A DNA stretch of 64,000 nucleotides from Lewinellaceae bacterium (GCA_020636275.1 JACJYD010000001.1:1612001-1676000); one strand, 5' to 3'. Counted from the stretch's first letter, positions 15,414 to 24,836 are shown. Made by a program: numbers and translations. The notes: generated from the letters alone by a model not told the origin.

Positions 15414-16595
15414 TTAGATCTCCAGTTTTTTCCGGATCTCTTTCGGCACCCCGTCCTTGTGCAGCAGGATGGAGATCGATTTGTACCGGACGTAGTTTTT
15501 GCTCACATATAGAAACCCCTTGTAGTCGTTATTCTCGCCCCAGGAGTTTTTCACCTTGTACCATTCGGCTCCGGTTTGGTCCTTTACCAGTCCCACAATA
15601 TGCATGCCATGATCGTCGGAAGTGGTGTAATTGTCGTAGGCTTCCTGGCGCATTTCCGGGGTGATGACGCGCTCGGGTTTAGGGCCCTTGAACATATTGA
15701 TCCGCTCCTCATCGCACATCTCGTTGAATTCCTTTTCCGGGACATAGGCGATCCCGTTGCGCCAGGAAAAGTACTTTTCACTGACATCCGTAGCCCAGGC
15801 TACGGTATATCCTTTCAATAAAGCATGATCGATGATGACCGTCAGTTCGTCGAGGGGCACGTTGTAGGTCAGGCCGTAGGCCCAATTGTCGGGGACCATC
15901 ATCGTGAAAGGCTTGTAAAAAGGCTGGTGGGTGAAGGAGGATATCTGCAAATAATCGTCGGCATTCAAGCCGATCACTTCTTCGGCAAAACTGGTCGGGG
16001 TGTAGGTCTTGCCCCCGTATTCAAATTCGGATGGATATTCGCCGAGGTATACGTCGAGCACTTTGCTGACCGCTTCCTTCCACACCGGGGTCAATTGCTT
16101 GTTTGGATTGGCAACGACCGCATCCACCATTGCCTTCAGCATGGATTGCATCTCTCCGTGGCGATTGATATCGGTTCCGTAATTGAGGCCCTGGTAAACC
16201 GACTCGGGTACGGCTCCATATTTGCCGTAGATCTGGACCACATCCGGGAGTGCGCCGCCCTCCCCGAAGTTGTAGGATCCGTGCATGCGGACGTAATTCA
16301 CGGCTTTCTCCTCGTATACTTTGCGCACTGTGAACATTTCCGAAAGGTCTACGGGTTTCCTCCCCGTCCGGATCATTTCCGATTCCAGAAAAGAACTCGA
16401 GCAATAGCTCCAACAGGTGCCGGAAGCCCCCTGGTTCTCCACGGGTGTCACCGTCATTTCAATGACCGGCTCAAATTGATAACCCACCAGGAGGGTATTA
16501 TCGTTTTTATTGTCCTCCAACGGCTTGACCAGATCAACCTGCCCCCAAGCCAGGCCTGCGAGGAGGAGGATTCCTATTAAAAGTGTGTATCTCAT
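15414..16595 (-). CDS. Exported C1B peptidase, aminopeptidase C type
   Basis: A 393-residue papain-like cysteine peptidase of the bleomycin hydrolase/PepC group. A signal peptide (MRYTLLIGILLLAGLAWGQ) shows that it is exported, while most PepC enzymes are cytoplasmic. The active-site cysteine is Cys61 in NQGASGTCWSY. The histidine is in DDHGMHIVG and the asparagine in KVKNSWGENN, spaced as in C1B enzymes. The gene lies 27 bases after the PNGase F-like gene and 29 before DUF1015, consistent with one operon. Deglycosylation and peptide trimming of external protein would fit together, but that is inference. Confidence 0.85.
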   Translation of the reverse strand: MRYTLLIGILLLAGLAWGQVDLVKPLEDNKNDNTLLVGYQFEPVIEMTVTPVENQGASGTCWSYCSSSFLESEMIRTGRKPVDLSEMFTVRKVYEEKAVNYVRMHGSYNFGEGGALPDVVQIYGKYGAVPESVYQGLNYGTDINRHGEMQSMLKAMVDAVVANPNKQLTPVWKEAVSKVLDVYLGEYPSEFEYGGKTYTPTSFAEEVIGLNADDYLQISSFTHQPFYKPFTMMVPDNWAYGLTYNVPLDELTVIIDHALLKGYTVAWATDVSEKYFSWRNGIAYVPEKEFNEMCDEERINMFKGPKPERVITPEMRQEAYDNYTTSDDHGMHIVGLVKDQTGAEWYKVKNSWGENNDYKGFLYVSKNYVRYKSISILLHKDGVPKEIRKKLEI

Positions 16596-16622
16596 AGGTA
16601 AGAATTTTCATCTCGCATCTAC

Positions 16623-19600
16623 TCACCCTCCACTCTTCACCACCTCCTTCACCCAAACCTTGTTCCGATGCTGAACCCGCACAAAATACAAACCAGTTGG
16701 GAAAGATTGCAGATCGATGGTCTCTTTGTAAAAATCGGAAGGCGCTTCTTTGGTCTGACTCCATAATTTCCGCCCCATCAGGTCGATCAACTCGATTTGG
16801 ACCGGACCGCCTTCAAAGCCGGTCAGTTCAACGATGGCTTCCTGGTAGGCGGGATTGGGGTAAATGGAAAAAATGCGGGTTTCCGGCACTTCGTCCGTGG
16901 GCGTGATCGCTCCGACGACAAAGTCGAATTTCAGGCTGCCCCCGAATTCGGAGATGAAGGAGTAAATCGTGAGCGGAACGCTGTTGAAAATATGCCGGAT
17001 CTTGACCCAGCCGGCCCCGGCGGAAGGATCGGCCCAGTAGGAGAGCCCATCGTCTTCCAGGTCCTCAAAAAAGAGGGTGTAGCACCCGGGGGCAAAGTTG
17101 ATATCGTCCTGGTAAGTGGTATTGTTGCTCATGTTGTAGCGCGAAGCCACGATAGCGCCGGATTGATCCCGGATGGTGTAAAAGTTCTCATTGGCCCGGT
17201 TATTGGTCCGGATCTCGAGCATGAGGTCGAGCTGGTCGTCGAGCACCAGGGGCAGGTCGAAAGCCGATTCCATGTGGTCGTTGTCGGCGTAATCGTCCGA
17301 CTGCCCATTGACCGATTTGATCGCTGCGTAGAAGACCTGCTCTTCGTCGGTTTTCCAGAAGCCGACAAAAGGCACGGGCAATTCGATGGGCGTAGTTTCC
17401 CCCGGCGCGATCACGCCGGAGAAACTATAGGTCAACACCGTTCCGTTGCCCTTCACCCAATAGTCGATCTTCATGGACTGGATGTATTGGGTGCCGGCGT
17501 TTTTCACGTAGATCAGAGGGGTGTTGCAGGCCGGGTTGATGCGCTCGTATTCTACCCGCTTGCTGGGCCGGGCAATGGCCTCCAGGGAAGCGTCGAGGGT
17601 GTGGGTGTAAGGGCCGTAGGTGACGAGTTGGGCGTTGACCAGGTAGTTGGCTTCGCTCATGAATACATCGTTCACCCCGTAGTCGATCGTAACGGTTTGG
17701 CCCGGTGTGACGAAGTCGCTCAACTCCAATTCATGGATGTCGGTGGGCGCCCCGGGGCACCAACCCGCCCGGTCGTATAACCAGGTGCCGCCTTGCGGGT
17801 AGATGGGGTTTTCGCCGCATTTTTTCCATACGTCGAAGACGAACTCCTGCAAGCCTCCGTCGATGTCGATGTAATGGGTGCGGGGCACGAACTCTCCATT
17901 CTGCCCATGCCCTGTTACGGCTGCCCGTAGCTTGAAGGCCGTCCCCTCAGGGTTGAACGTCAACTCCCTGGGCTCGAAAACCACGTCATTCTGAATGTCG
18001 GCATACCAACCCCGGCGGAAGGGCCAGATCTGTTGAACATCCAAAACCTCCCGTTCGGGCGTGCCCGAAATGAACCAGAACTGGATGTCGAGCTCTTCCT
18101 GGTTTTGTCCGCCCATTTCGATGGATATCCGCTTGTTTCCTTTCAAAATGGGCGCGTAATCCGAAACGTCGAAGAAAAAGGATTTGCCCTCTTCCCCGAG
18201 GTCCAGCCCATTGCCATACGGCGTGACCAGCGACAGCAACTCGAACTTGGCGGGCGATTTGGCGAAGTAGTTGAGCGTCGTGATCTCGATCGAACCCTCC
18301 GGCTCGACATAGACGGTTCCCACCACCGCGCCCGATTCATCGATAATGTTCATGTCTCCGGCGAGGTACAGGTATTCCGTGCCCTGGGTGATCAGGTCCG
18401 TGCCGTCGACACCGAAGGCGACGACCGAGTGCAGGCTGTTCTCCACCGAATCGAGGACCACTATCTCCGTGATCTCCTGTTCGTACTCGCCCTGTACAAA
18501 GGTCGTTTTGGGGCGCTGGGAAGTAGCCGTAAAGTTCTTGTACAATTCATCCCCCCGGATCAATTGCCAGGCGGGAAAGCCTTCGATCGTGCCGTCGTAG
18601 CCGTTGGGGCCGGCATCGTGGGCTATCGTACCGGCGCCTTCATCAAAGGGATAGTAGACCTGCAGGTTGCTGTAATACGGGTGGAGCGGCGTGACCGGCT
18701 GGTTCATCCAATCCTGGATCGTAGCTGAGTCGAGGGCTTTGTTCCACACGCACAAATCGTGGATCGAGCCGTAGTAGTTCGGACTGCCGGAGACTGCGCT
18801 CCCTAGTTTGAAGTTTTTGATGTTGATGGGTTTTGTCTTTCCGGTACCGGAGTGCCAGAGCTGACCGTTGAGGTAGATCTTCATCTCGCCTGTACCGGCA
18901 TTCTTGGTGAAGGCCCAGTGGTTCCATTTTCCTTCGAAATCGGCTTCACTCGCCGCCTTGTTGATGCGGTCGTAGCCCGAGCCGTCGTTGCCGCAGTCCC
19001 AATAGATATTGCTGTTGCTCCAGGGGAGATGGACATTCACCTGGCGCTGGTTATCGTCGTCTGTGCCTTCCAGCAGGGAGGTGTTGACGGGAAGGATGTC
19101 GGGGGCGCCGTAGGTCCAAACGGAGATCGTGATCTCGTTGGATATATTGCTGAAGGCCTCGGCGGGCACTTCCACATCGCCTGCCCCGGCAAAGCGCAGG
19201 GCGTTGTCGGGCAGCGCATTGGCCAGCGTGGAGGTAAAGCCGGCATCGGAAGCCTCGAGGAGATTGGAGGCGGAGGCGCCGGCGGGATTGGTATAACTGT
19301 ATTCTACCAGGACATTGGATGCGCCATCCCAATCAAAAGGTTGGTAAAAATTCAGGCTGTTCGCCCCTGCGCTGAGCTGGGTGTCGAGGAAATAAACACT
19401 GGTAAACCCATCCAGATCGGGGTCGTTGGGGTCGAGTTCGGTCTTGGTGCTGGCCTTCATCCGCACTCGAAGGAAGTGGATGGGCAGATCGGGCGTTTCC
19501 ACGTACCAGCGCAATCCGGTGATCGGACCGGCGGTAAGTCCGGCAGCCTGCAATTCCGCTGCGGTGAACAGGAACTGGTATTTGCCCACGATCGCACCAT

Positions 19601-20060
19601 TTTCCACCGAAAAGGGACTGGTGTTTTCCCCTACCGTAGCCGTGCTTTCCGACAGGACATTGGTGTAGTCGACCTTGGATTGGGCAAATTGCAGGTAGGT
19701 GAAAGTAGGTTGCGTCGTATAGTCGAAGGTCGTGCCCGAAAAATTGGATATTATATGGCTCGGGTGCGTTGCCGTGTTCGAATCGACCCGGGTGGAGTCG
19801 GTGATGAATGTGTTGCAGCTATAATCCCATTCGTAGCAACCCACGCTTCCATTTCCCACCGCCGCATCGTGGCAGCGCATGTTGTAGCGCATCAGGATCT
19901 TTCGGTAGGTCTGGCCCGGATTGTCGGGGAATGAAAAGACGCCCGACCGGTTGCCGGATTCCCAGGTGAAGGTCTGGACTACGATCGTATCCTGGCCATG
20001 GGCCAGAAAAGGGAGCATAAAGGCAAACCCGATCAGGGAAAGAGCGTGACGAAGGGTCAT
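16623..20060 (-). CDS. Secreted PNGase F-like protein with LamG insert and T9SS domain
   Basis: A 1145-residue secreted protein. The signal peptide is MTLRHALSLIGFAFMLPFLAHGQ; the ATG at 20060 is chosen for that reason. The N-terminal part has a PNGase F N-domain-like motif (GCYEWDYSCNTFITD, residues ~74-88). Residues ~286-446 are a LamG/concanavalin-like domain (GKWNHWAFTKNAGTGEMKIYLNG without the full stretch quoted). Residues ~616-856 resemble the PNGase F C-terminal domain (TGHGQNGEFVPRTHYI, then GTWLYDRAGWCPG). A T9SS type A sorting domain ends the protein (~1066-1145, IYPNPAYQEAIVELTG). PNGase F releases N-glycans from glycoproteins. The large insert makes this much longer than the ~350-residue enzyme. 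A near-match promoter TATCTTTC lies about 33 bases upstream of the start. Confidence 0.75.
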   Translation of the reverse strand: MTLRHALSLIGFAFMLPFLAHGQDTIVVQTFTWESGNRSGVFSFPDNPGQTYRKILMRYNMRCHDAAVGNGSVGCYEWDYSCNTFITDSTRVDSNTATHPSHIISNFSGTTFDYTTQPTFTYLQFAQSKVDYTNVLSESTATVGENTSPFSVENGAIVGKYQFLFTAAELQAAGLTAGPITGLRWYVETPDLPIHFLRVRMKASTKTELDPNDPDLDGFTSVYFLDTQLSAGANSLNFYQPFDWDGASNVLVEYSYTNPAGASASNLLEASDAGFTSTLANALPDNALRFAGAGDVEVPAEAFSNISNEITISVWTYGAPDILPVNTSLLEGTDDDNQRQVNVHLPWSNSNIYWDCGNDGSGYDRINKAASEADFEGKWNHWAFTKNAGTGEMKIYLNGQLWHSGTGKTKPINIKNFKLGSAVSGSPNYYGSIHDLCVWNKALDSATIQDWMNQPVTPLHPYYSNLQVYYPFDEGAGTIAHDAGPNGYDGTIEGFPAWQLIRGDELYKNFTATSQRPKTTFVQGEYEQEITEIVVLDSVENSLHSVVAFGVDGTDLITQGTEYLYLAGDMNIIDESGAVVGTVYVEPEGSIEITTLNYFAKSPAKFELLSLVTPYGNGLDLGEEGKSFFFDVSDYAPILKGNKRISIEMGGQNQEELDIQFWFISGTPEREVLDVQQIWPFRRGWYADIQNDVVFEPRELTFNPEGTAFKLRAAVTGHGQNGEFVPRTHYIDIDGGLQEFVFDVWKKCGENPIYPQGGTWLYDRAGWCPGAPTDIHELELSDFVTPGQTVTIDYGVNDVFMSEANYLVNAQLVTYGPYTHTLDASLEAIARPSKRVEYERINPACNTPLIYVKNAGTQYIQSMKIDYWVKGNGTVLTYSFSGVIAPGETTPIELPVPFVGFWKTDEEQVFYAAIKSVNGQSDDYADNDHMESAFDLPLVLDDQLDLMLEIRTNNRANENFYTIRDQSGAIVASRYNMSNNTTYQDDINFAPGCYTLFFEDLEDDGLSYWADPSAGAGWVKIRHIFNSVPLTIYSFISEFGGSLKFDFVVGAITPTDEVPETRIFSIYPNPAYQEAIVELTGFEGGPVQIELIDLMGRKLWSQTKEAPSDFYKETIDLQSFPTGLYFVRVQHRNKVWVKEVVKSGG

Positions 20061-20206
20061 GTCGTGGGATTTTTGTGTGGAAAAAACGGGTGGAAAGATA
20101 AGGAAAATTTGAAAGTGGGGAGATCCTTCCAAATTTTGCAGGGGAATAACCGGAATCTTGTGTAATTTTCAATGAAAATCAATTTTTTATACAAAATTCC
20201 AAACCG

Positions 20207-21544
20207 ATGAAGCCGCCCTTTTCCTCCTTCCTTCGAGCCGCCATTCTGGTCGGCGTATTGGCTTTCTTACAGTGCAAAGATGATGTAGTAGACGTTCAAT
20301 GTCCAGATGCGGGGATCTTGTTCTCCATTCAAAATACCGTGAGTGCCGATGTGATCCAAAAGATCCGGTACAATTCTTCCAAGATGAATACACCCCACCT
20401 GGATGGGCAACCGGGCACGATTAATCCGAATTATCCCAACGGGAAGGTTGTCGTCATCCGGGTTGCCACGGCTAATTTTCCGGGTTATCCGGACTCCTCC
20501 ACCGATTACTGGCGCAACCTGTTCTTTAACGACGATCCCACCACTTTTTCCGTTTCCAATTATTTTGAGTTCAATTCCCGGGGGCGCTTCGAGGTCGCGG
20601 AAGGAGGGATCCCCATCTGGACGCAGATGACCTGGTGGGACAATACGACCCTTTTCGGGGTGGAGGGGAATAGTACCCGGGCCAAGGAGATCCTGGAGAG
20701 CACCTTTTTTGACTGGAACACGGTCGATGTCAATGGTGACGGCGTCATCGCCAGCGAGGAAGCCCAGTTGGTCTTTTTGTTCCCTGTCTGGCCCGACGTG
20801 GGATGGGCCAGCACCCGGAATGTCAGCCTGGGCCCCATCGATACCCCCAACGGGGTCTTCGAATTTGAGAACCGGAACGTGGTTTATTTCAGCATTTCAA
20901 AATCCGGGCACTGGGAAGAGCCCGTGCGCGGAGCCCTGGCTGCCTATAACCACGAGTTGGGACATGCTTTCTTCGATTTTATCGACCGCTACGGAAATGG
21001 AGGCACCATACCCAACCGGGTTGGAAACTACGATATGATGGGCTCTTTCGACTCCAATCAGTGGGTCCACTTTAATGTGTATGACAAGATGAAGCTGGAC
21101 TGGTTGCCCATCGCTCCGGTCTTCATTGACGCCAATATCGATAAAAATGTCGTGCTTCAACCGGTGGAAAAAGGAGGGGGTGTCATCATTGTTTCGCCGG
21201 AAAATACCGACCGCGAATATTGGATACTTTGTTTCATGGATCGCGATGCCGACAACTTTGAATCGCAACTGCCCCAGGATGGAGGCATGGCGATCTTCCA
21301 CGTGGAAAAGGGCGCCTTTTTCTACGGCTACGATCGGGTCACCCTGCTCAACGCGGCAGCGGTAAACGGCTCCGATCCTGCCCAGATCGACTATCAGAAA
21401 GGAGTAAACAACGGCGCCTTGTACGACAATGGAAAAAGCGTGGAGCTCGTCGACAAGAACGGAGATGCCACCGGATTCAAGATCACCGATATAAACGTGA
21501 TCATGGACTCAAACGGAAAAAAGGTGTTGTGTTTCCATATCTAA
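20207..21544 (+). CDS. M6-like zinc metalloprotease, exported
   Basis: A 445-residue exported protein. The zinc site is HELGHAFFDFID at residues 249-260 (His249, Glu250, His253, Asp260), followed by a NYDMMGS turn at ~274-280, an arrangement typical of immune inhibitor A/M6 peptidases. A calcium-binding-type loop (DVNGDGVIASEE) lies at 174-185. The N-terminus has a hydrophobic signal ending near AFLQCKDD; Cys23 might be lipidated, but the lipobox is poor. No T9SS domain is visible. Its stop codon overlaps the stop of the convergent SulP gene. Confidence 0.8.
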   Translation: MKPPFSSFLRAAILVGVLAFLQCKDDVVDVQCPDAGILFSIQNTVSADVIQKIRYNSSKMNTPHLDGQPGTINPNYPNGKVVVIRVATANFPGYPDSSTDYWRNLFFNDDPTTFSVSNYFEFNSRGRFEVAEGGIPIWTQMTWWDNTTLFGVEGNSTRAKEILESTFFDWNTVDVNGDGVIASEEAQLVFLFPVWPDVGWASTRNVSLGPIDTPNGVFEFENRNVVYFSISKSGHWEEPVRGALAAYNHELGHAFFDFIDRYGNGGTIPNRVGNYDMMGSFDSNQWVHFNVYDKMKLDWLPIAPVFIDANIDKNVVLQPVEKGGGVIIVSPENTDREYWILCFMDRDADNFESQLPQDGGMAIFHVEKGAFFYGYDRVTLLNAAAVNGSDPAQIDYQKGVNNGALYDNGKSVELVDKNGDATGFKITDINVIMDSNGKKVLCFHI

Positions 21545-23202
21545 TCCCGGCGTAGCGCCTCTACCCGCAAGAGCGCTTCCCGGATGTTGGAACACACGTT
21601 CGCTTCGCCCAGCATTTCCACGATGGAGCCTTCCTTCAGGGCTTTGAAGACCTCCGGCTGCACGCCGGAGAGTACCACTTGCGTTTTGTCCACCTGAAAA
21701 TCCCGGATCAATTCCTTGAGATTGTGCAGGCCGGTGGCATCGATGATCGGCACGAAGCGCATCCGGATGATGAGAAATCCGGATTTCCGGTGGATGTCCT
21801 GTATGGCTTGCTTGAAGTTTTGGGCGGCCCCGAAGAACAGGGGGCCGTTGATCTCGTAGACCTCCACACCCTTTGGGACCTGTAGCGGTTCTTCCAGCAA
21901 TTCGCCATATTGGTCGTGTGGATACACGATATCGGGCAGGACTTCCACCCGGCTGATCTTCGCCATTCGGCGCATGAACAGGAACGCGGCCAGCACCATA
22001 CCGATCTCGATGGCCACCGTCAGGTCGATCAGTACGGTCAGAAAAAAGGTGACCAGCAAAACGGCCACATCGCCGGCCGGGCCGCGGGCGATGCTCAGGA
22101 ATGCCCGCCATTCGCTCATGTTATAGGCCACCACGACCAATATCCCCGCCAGGGTGGCCAGGGGAATATGAACGGCCAGCGGCGCGAACACCAGCATGAT
22201 GAGCAACAGCACCAGGGCATGCACGATTCCCGCCACAGGCGTACGGCCTCCGTTTTTGACGTTGGTAGCGGTGCGGGCGATGGCGCCGGTGGCCGGTATG
22301 CCTCCGAATACCGCCGATCCGATATTGGCCAGTCCCTGGGCGATGAGCTCGGTATTGGACCGGTGGCGGCCGCCGATCATCCCATCGGATACCACAGCCG
22401 ATAGCAAGGACTCAATCGAGCCCAACAGGGCAATGGTGAAGGCCGGCTGGATGAGGTGCTTCAGGGTTTCGAAATCGACGCTGGGAATATGGGGCGCCGG
22501 CAAAGTAGAAGGGATGGCGCCAAACCGGGTTCCGATCGTCTCCACCGGAAGTTGGAAAAAATAGACAGCAAGCGTACTCAGCAATATGGCGATCAGCGAT
22601 CCGGGAATTTTCGTCGTGACGCGGTGCCATTGCAGGGTGACCAGCACCGTACCCAGGCTGATCACAAAAGCGCTCAGGTTGACGCTTTCCAGATGCCGGA
22701 AAAAGGCAGCCCACTTGGGTATGAAATCGGAGGGGACGGCCTCCATTTCCAGGCCCAGAAAGTCTTTGACCTGGGAGGAAAAAATGATCAGGGCGATCCC
22801 GGAGGTGAAACCCACGACGAGCGGGTGGGGGATATACTGGATCACCGACCCAAGCCGGGCCAATCCCATGATCAGGATCATGAACCCGGCGATAAAGGTG
22901 GCGATGATCAATCCGTCGACTCCATATTGCTGCACGATGCCGTAGACGATTACAATAAATGCCCCCGTGGGTCCACCGATCTGCACCCGGCTGCCCCCCA
23001 GCAGGGAAATGACCAGGCCGGCGATAATGCCGGTGATCAGCCCTTTTTCCGGAGGAACGCCGGAGGCAATGGCGAAGGCGATGGTCAGGGGCAATGCCAC
23101 GATGCCGACGATCAGACCGGCTACGAGGTCCTTGCCGAATTGCTTGCGGGAATAGCCCTCCCGGAGTATGCTCAGGAGCTTGGGACGAAAGATATTATTC
23201 AT
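21541..23202 (-). CDS. SulP-family anion transporter with STAS domain
   Basis: A 553-residue inner-membrane transporter of the SulP/SLC26 family. About 11-14 membrane segments occupy residues 20-420, including the signature AGLIVGIVALPLTIAFAIASG near the start (not quoted in full). Residues ~430-553 form the cytoplasmic STAS domain (EINGPLFFGAAQNFKQAI, IIRMRFVPIIDATGLHNL). Substrates in the family include sulfate, bicarbonate and dicarboxylates; no adjacent carbonic anhydrase or sulfate gene is present to choose between them. A TAATTTTG promoter motif (23220-23227) lies just upstream. Confidence 0.92.
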   Translation of the reverse strand: MNNIFRPKLLSILREGYSRKQFGKDLVAGLIVGIVALPLTIAFAIASGVPPEKGLITGIIAGLVISLLGGSRVQIGGPTGAFIVIVYGIVQQYGVDGLIIATFIAGFMILIMGLARLGSVIQYIPHPLVVGFTSGIALIIFSSQVKDFLGLEMEAVPSDFIPKWAAFFRHLESVNLSAFVISLGTVLVTLQWHRVTTKIPGSLIAILLSTLAVYFFQLPVETIGTRFGAIPSTLPAPHIPSVDFETLKHLIQPAFTIALLGSIESLLSAVVSDGMIGGRHRSNTELIAQGLANIGSAVFGGIPATGAIARTATNVKNGGRTPVAGIVHALVLLLIMLVFAPLAVHIPLATLAGILVVVAYNMSEWRAFLSIARGPAGDVAVLLVTFFLTVLIDLTVAIEIGMVLAAFLFMRRMAKISRVEVLPDIVYPHDQYGELLEEPLQVPKGVEVYEINGPLFFGAAQNFKQAIQDIHRKSGFLIIRMRFVPIIDATGLHNLKELIRDFQVDKTQVVLSGVQPEVFKALKEGSIVEMLGEANVCSNIREALLRVEALRRD

Positions 23203-23219
23203 GCCTGTAAATTGCGGCC

Positions 23220-23227
23220 CAAAATTA
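23220..23227 (-). promoter_or_regulatory. Bacteroidota -7 promoter motif TAATTTTG for SulP gene
   Basis: Read on the minus strand it fits TAnnTTTG and ends 18 bases before the SulP ATG at 23202. Confidence 0.5.
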
Positions 23228-23361
23228 ATGACCTGGAATTCAGTTGCAAGTGTTTCCGCATTCTTTTCGTCGAACTTATCCTGAACGGGGCTTGTTTAAC
23301 TAAAAAGAACCAATGATCAGGAAACGCCCTGTAAACCCGAAATACAACCAGTTGAAAATCT

Positions 23362-23394
23362 CAGGGGCCATCCGCGCGGATGGTCCCTGTTTTT
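23362..23394 (+). terminator. Intrinsic terminator upstream of the endonuclease-fold gene
   Basis: CAGGGGCCATCC (23362-23373) pairs with GGATGGTCCCTG (23378-23389) with one G-T pair around a GCGC loop, followed by TTTTT (23390-23394). It has plus polarity but no annotated plus-strand gene ends here. It lies 15 bases before the ATG of the next gene, so it may act as an attenuator or end a short RNA. Confidence 0.65.
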
Positions 23395-23409
23395 AAAAAA
23401 GCTGTGCCC

Positions 23410-24249
23410 ATGCGCTTAATGCTCTACCCGCTGTTCTTTATCTTGCTCGCCAACACCATGCAGGCCCAGGATGCTCCTTTCCGGGTCATGACCTTCAACA
23501 TCCGGTTCGACAACCCCGAAGATGGCGTAAACCGTTGGGATAACCGCAAAGATTGGGTCGCCGACCTCATTCGCCACTACGGCCCAGAGGTCTTCGGACT
23601 CCAGGAAGCCCTGGAAAACCAGATCCAGGACCTGTCGGCTTGTTTGGAGGAATGGGCCTGGGTTGGGGTAGGCCGGGACGACGGGAAGAAGGGCGGAGAA
23701 TTTACCCCCATTTTTTACCGGAAAGACTGCTGGAAACTCCTGGATTCAGGTACCTATTGGCTGTCGGAAGAGCCGGACGCGGTGGGAAAAGCAGGCTGGG
23801 ATGCGGCCCTGCCCCGCATCGTCACCTGGGTAAAACTGGAGCAAAAAGCCACCGGCAAAAAAGCGTTTTTCTTCAACACCCACTTCGACCACAGAGGGTC
23901 GAAAGCCCGTCAGGAAAGCGCCTTGCTCATCCTGCGCCGCCTGGGAACCACCTTGTCCTCCGATCCGGTATTGCTGATGGGCGACCTCAACTCCCTGCCG
24001 GGATCCATGGCTTATCAATTATTGGAGGGAAGTCAATTGGACGATTGCCGTTTCCGCTGCCAATATCCACCCTACGGGCCGGAGGGTACCTTCAACGGCT
24101 TTCAACTGGGCACCTATGGCGCACGGATCGACTATGTTTTTGTGAATGAATTCTGGACCGTGCGCGAATATGTCACCATCGCCGACCACATGGACAAACG
24201 GCATCCCTCCGATCACTTTCCCGTGCTGGTCGATTTACAATTGGACTGA
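23410..24249 (+). CDS. Endonuclease/exonuclease/phosphatase-fold exported protein
   Basis: A 279-residue protein of the EEP superfamily. A signal peptide (MRLMLYPLFFILLANTMQAQ) begins at the ATG at 23410; an in-frame ATG at 23380 lies inside a terminator hairpin and is rejected. Family motifs are in order: MTFNIRFDNP (Asn ligand), LQEAL (Glu ligand), NTHFDHRG (catalytic His/Asp region), MGDLNSLPGS (Asp-x-Asn) and the final HPSDHFPV (SDH). Related exported Bacteroidota proteins act on phosphodiesters, sphingomyelin-like or nucleic acid substrates; the substrate here is open. Confidence 0.88.
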   Translation: MRLMLYPLFFILLANTMQAQDAPFRVMTFNIRFDNPEDGVNRWDNRKDWVADLIRHYGPEVFGLQEALENQIQDLSACLEEWAWVGVGRDDGKKGGEFTPIFYRKDCWKLLDSGTYWLSEEPDAVGKAGWDAALPRIVTWVKLEQKATGKKAFFFNTHFDHRGSKARQESALLILRRLGTTLSSDPVLLMGDLNSLPGSMAYQLLEGSQLDDCRFRCQYPPYGPEGTFNGFQLGTYGARIDYVFVNEFWTVREYVTIADHMDKRHPSDHFPVLVDLQLD

Positions 24250-24352
24250 CTGGAACGCGAAATCGAGCCTTTTTGACTAAGGCATAGGGGGTTAAGTAAA
24301 AAAAAGAATGTTCTGGGGGAATCGCTGCATTGCACGATCTGATTTTATTGCA

Positions 24353-24360
24353 TATCTTTG
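24353..24360 (+). promoter_or_regulatory. Bacteroidota promoter TTG-N20-TATCTTTG for the RRM gene
   Basis: TATCTTTG (24353-24360) fits the -7 motif and a TTG at 24330-24332 lies 20 bases upstream, the expected -33 spacing. The RRM gene starts 120 bases downstream, leaving an untranslated leader of about 110 bases. Confidence 0.65.
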
Positions 24361-24480
24361 AACCCAGTTTCAGAATTTGTTTTTTGCTAGCAATTCTTTT
24401 TTCTTCCAAGATCAGGATCTGGTTTGCTACGAAACACGTCTTCTGTGTGTAATCTTATTCATTTTTAAATAGTTTTTGTA

Positions 24481-24768
24481 ATGAACATTTTCGTAGCAAA
24501 GCTCAACTACAGCACGCGGGAAGAGAAACTTCGCGAGTTGTTTGAGGCATTCGGAGAAGTATCTTCGGCAAAGTTGGTCATGGACCGTGAAACCGGCCGT
24601 TCCAAAGGTTTTGGTTTTGTGGAAATGCCCAATGACGATGAGGCCAACAACGCTATCGACAGCCTGAATGATACGGAGGTTGATGGCCGCACGATCGTAG
24701 TAAAGGTGGCTCGCCCAAAGGAAGAAAACACCTCCTTCAATCGGCCGAGATTTAACAAACGCTATTGA
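24481..24768 (+). CDS. Small RRM RNA-binding protein
   Basis: A 95-residue single RNA-recognition-motif protein. RNP2 is NIFVAKL at residues 2-8 and RNP1 is KGFGFVEM at residues 41-48, with the aromatic RNA-stacking residues present. A short tail (ENTSFNRPRFNKRY) is basic. Such glycine- or basic-tailed RRM proteins are abundant in Bacteroidota and cyanobacteria and are often cold- or stress-induced RNA chaperones. It has its own promoter, a long leader and a strong terminator, so it is a one-gene transcript. The long leader could allow temperature or autoregulation, but this is inference. Confidence 0.93.
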   Translation: MNIFVAKLNYSTREEKLRELFEAFGEVSSAKLVMDRETGRSKGFGFVEMPNDDEANNAIDSLNDTEVDGRTIVVKVARPKEENTSFNRPRFNKRY

Positions 24769-24798
24769 TCAATAGGTTTGTAGATTAATCTATGAATA

Positions 24799-24836
24799 GA
24801 AGGCAGTCCGGAATATCCGGGCTGCCTTCTCTTTTT
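24799..24836 (+). terminator. Intrinsic terminator after the RRM gene
   Basis: GAAGGCAG (24799-24806) pairs with CTGCCTTC (24822-24829), with an inner CCGGA/TCCGG extension, then a TCTTTTTT run. Confidence 0.85.

Noticed and set aside
18852..19934. Plus-strand 360-codon frame opposite the PNGase F-like gene
   Set aside because: Antisense shadow with Val/Gly/His-rich composition typical of mirrored GC-rich codons.
22456..23316. Plus-strand 286-codon frame opposite the SulP gene
   Set aside because: Gln/Asp/His-rich translation is the usual antisense of membrane protein codons; no family resemblance.
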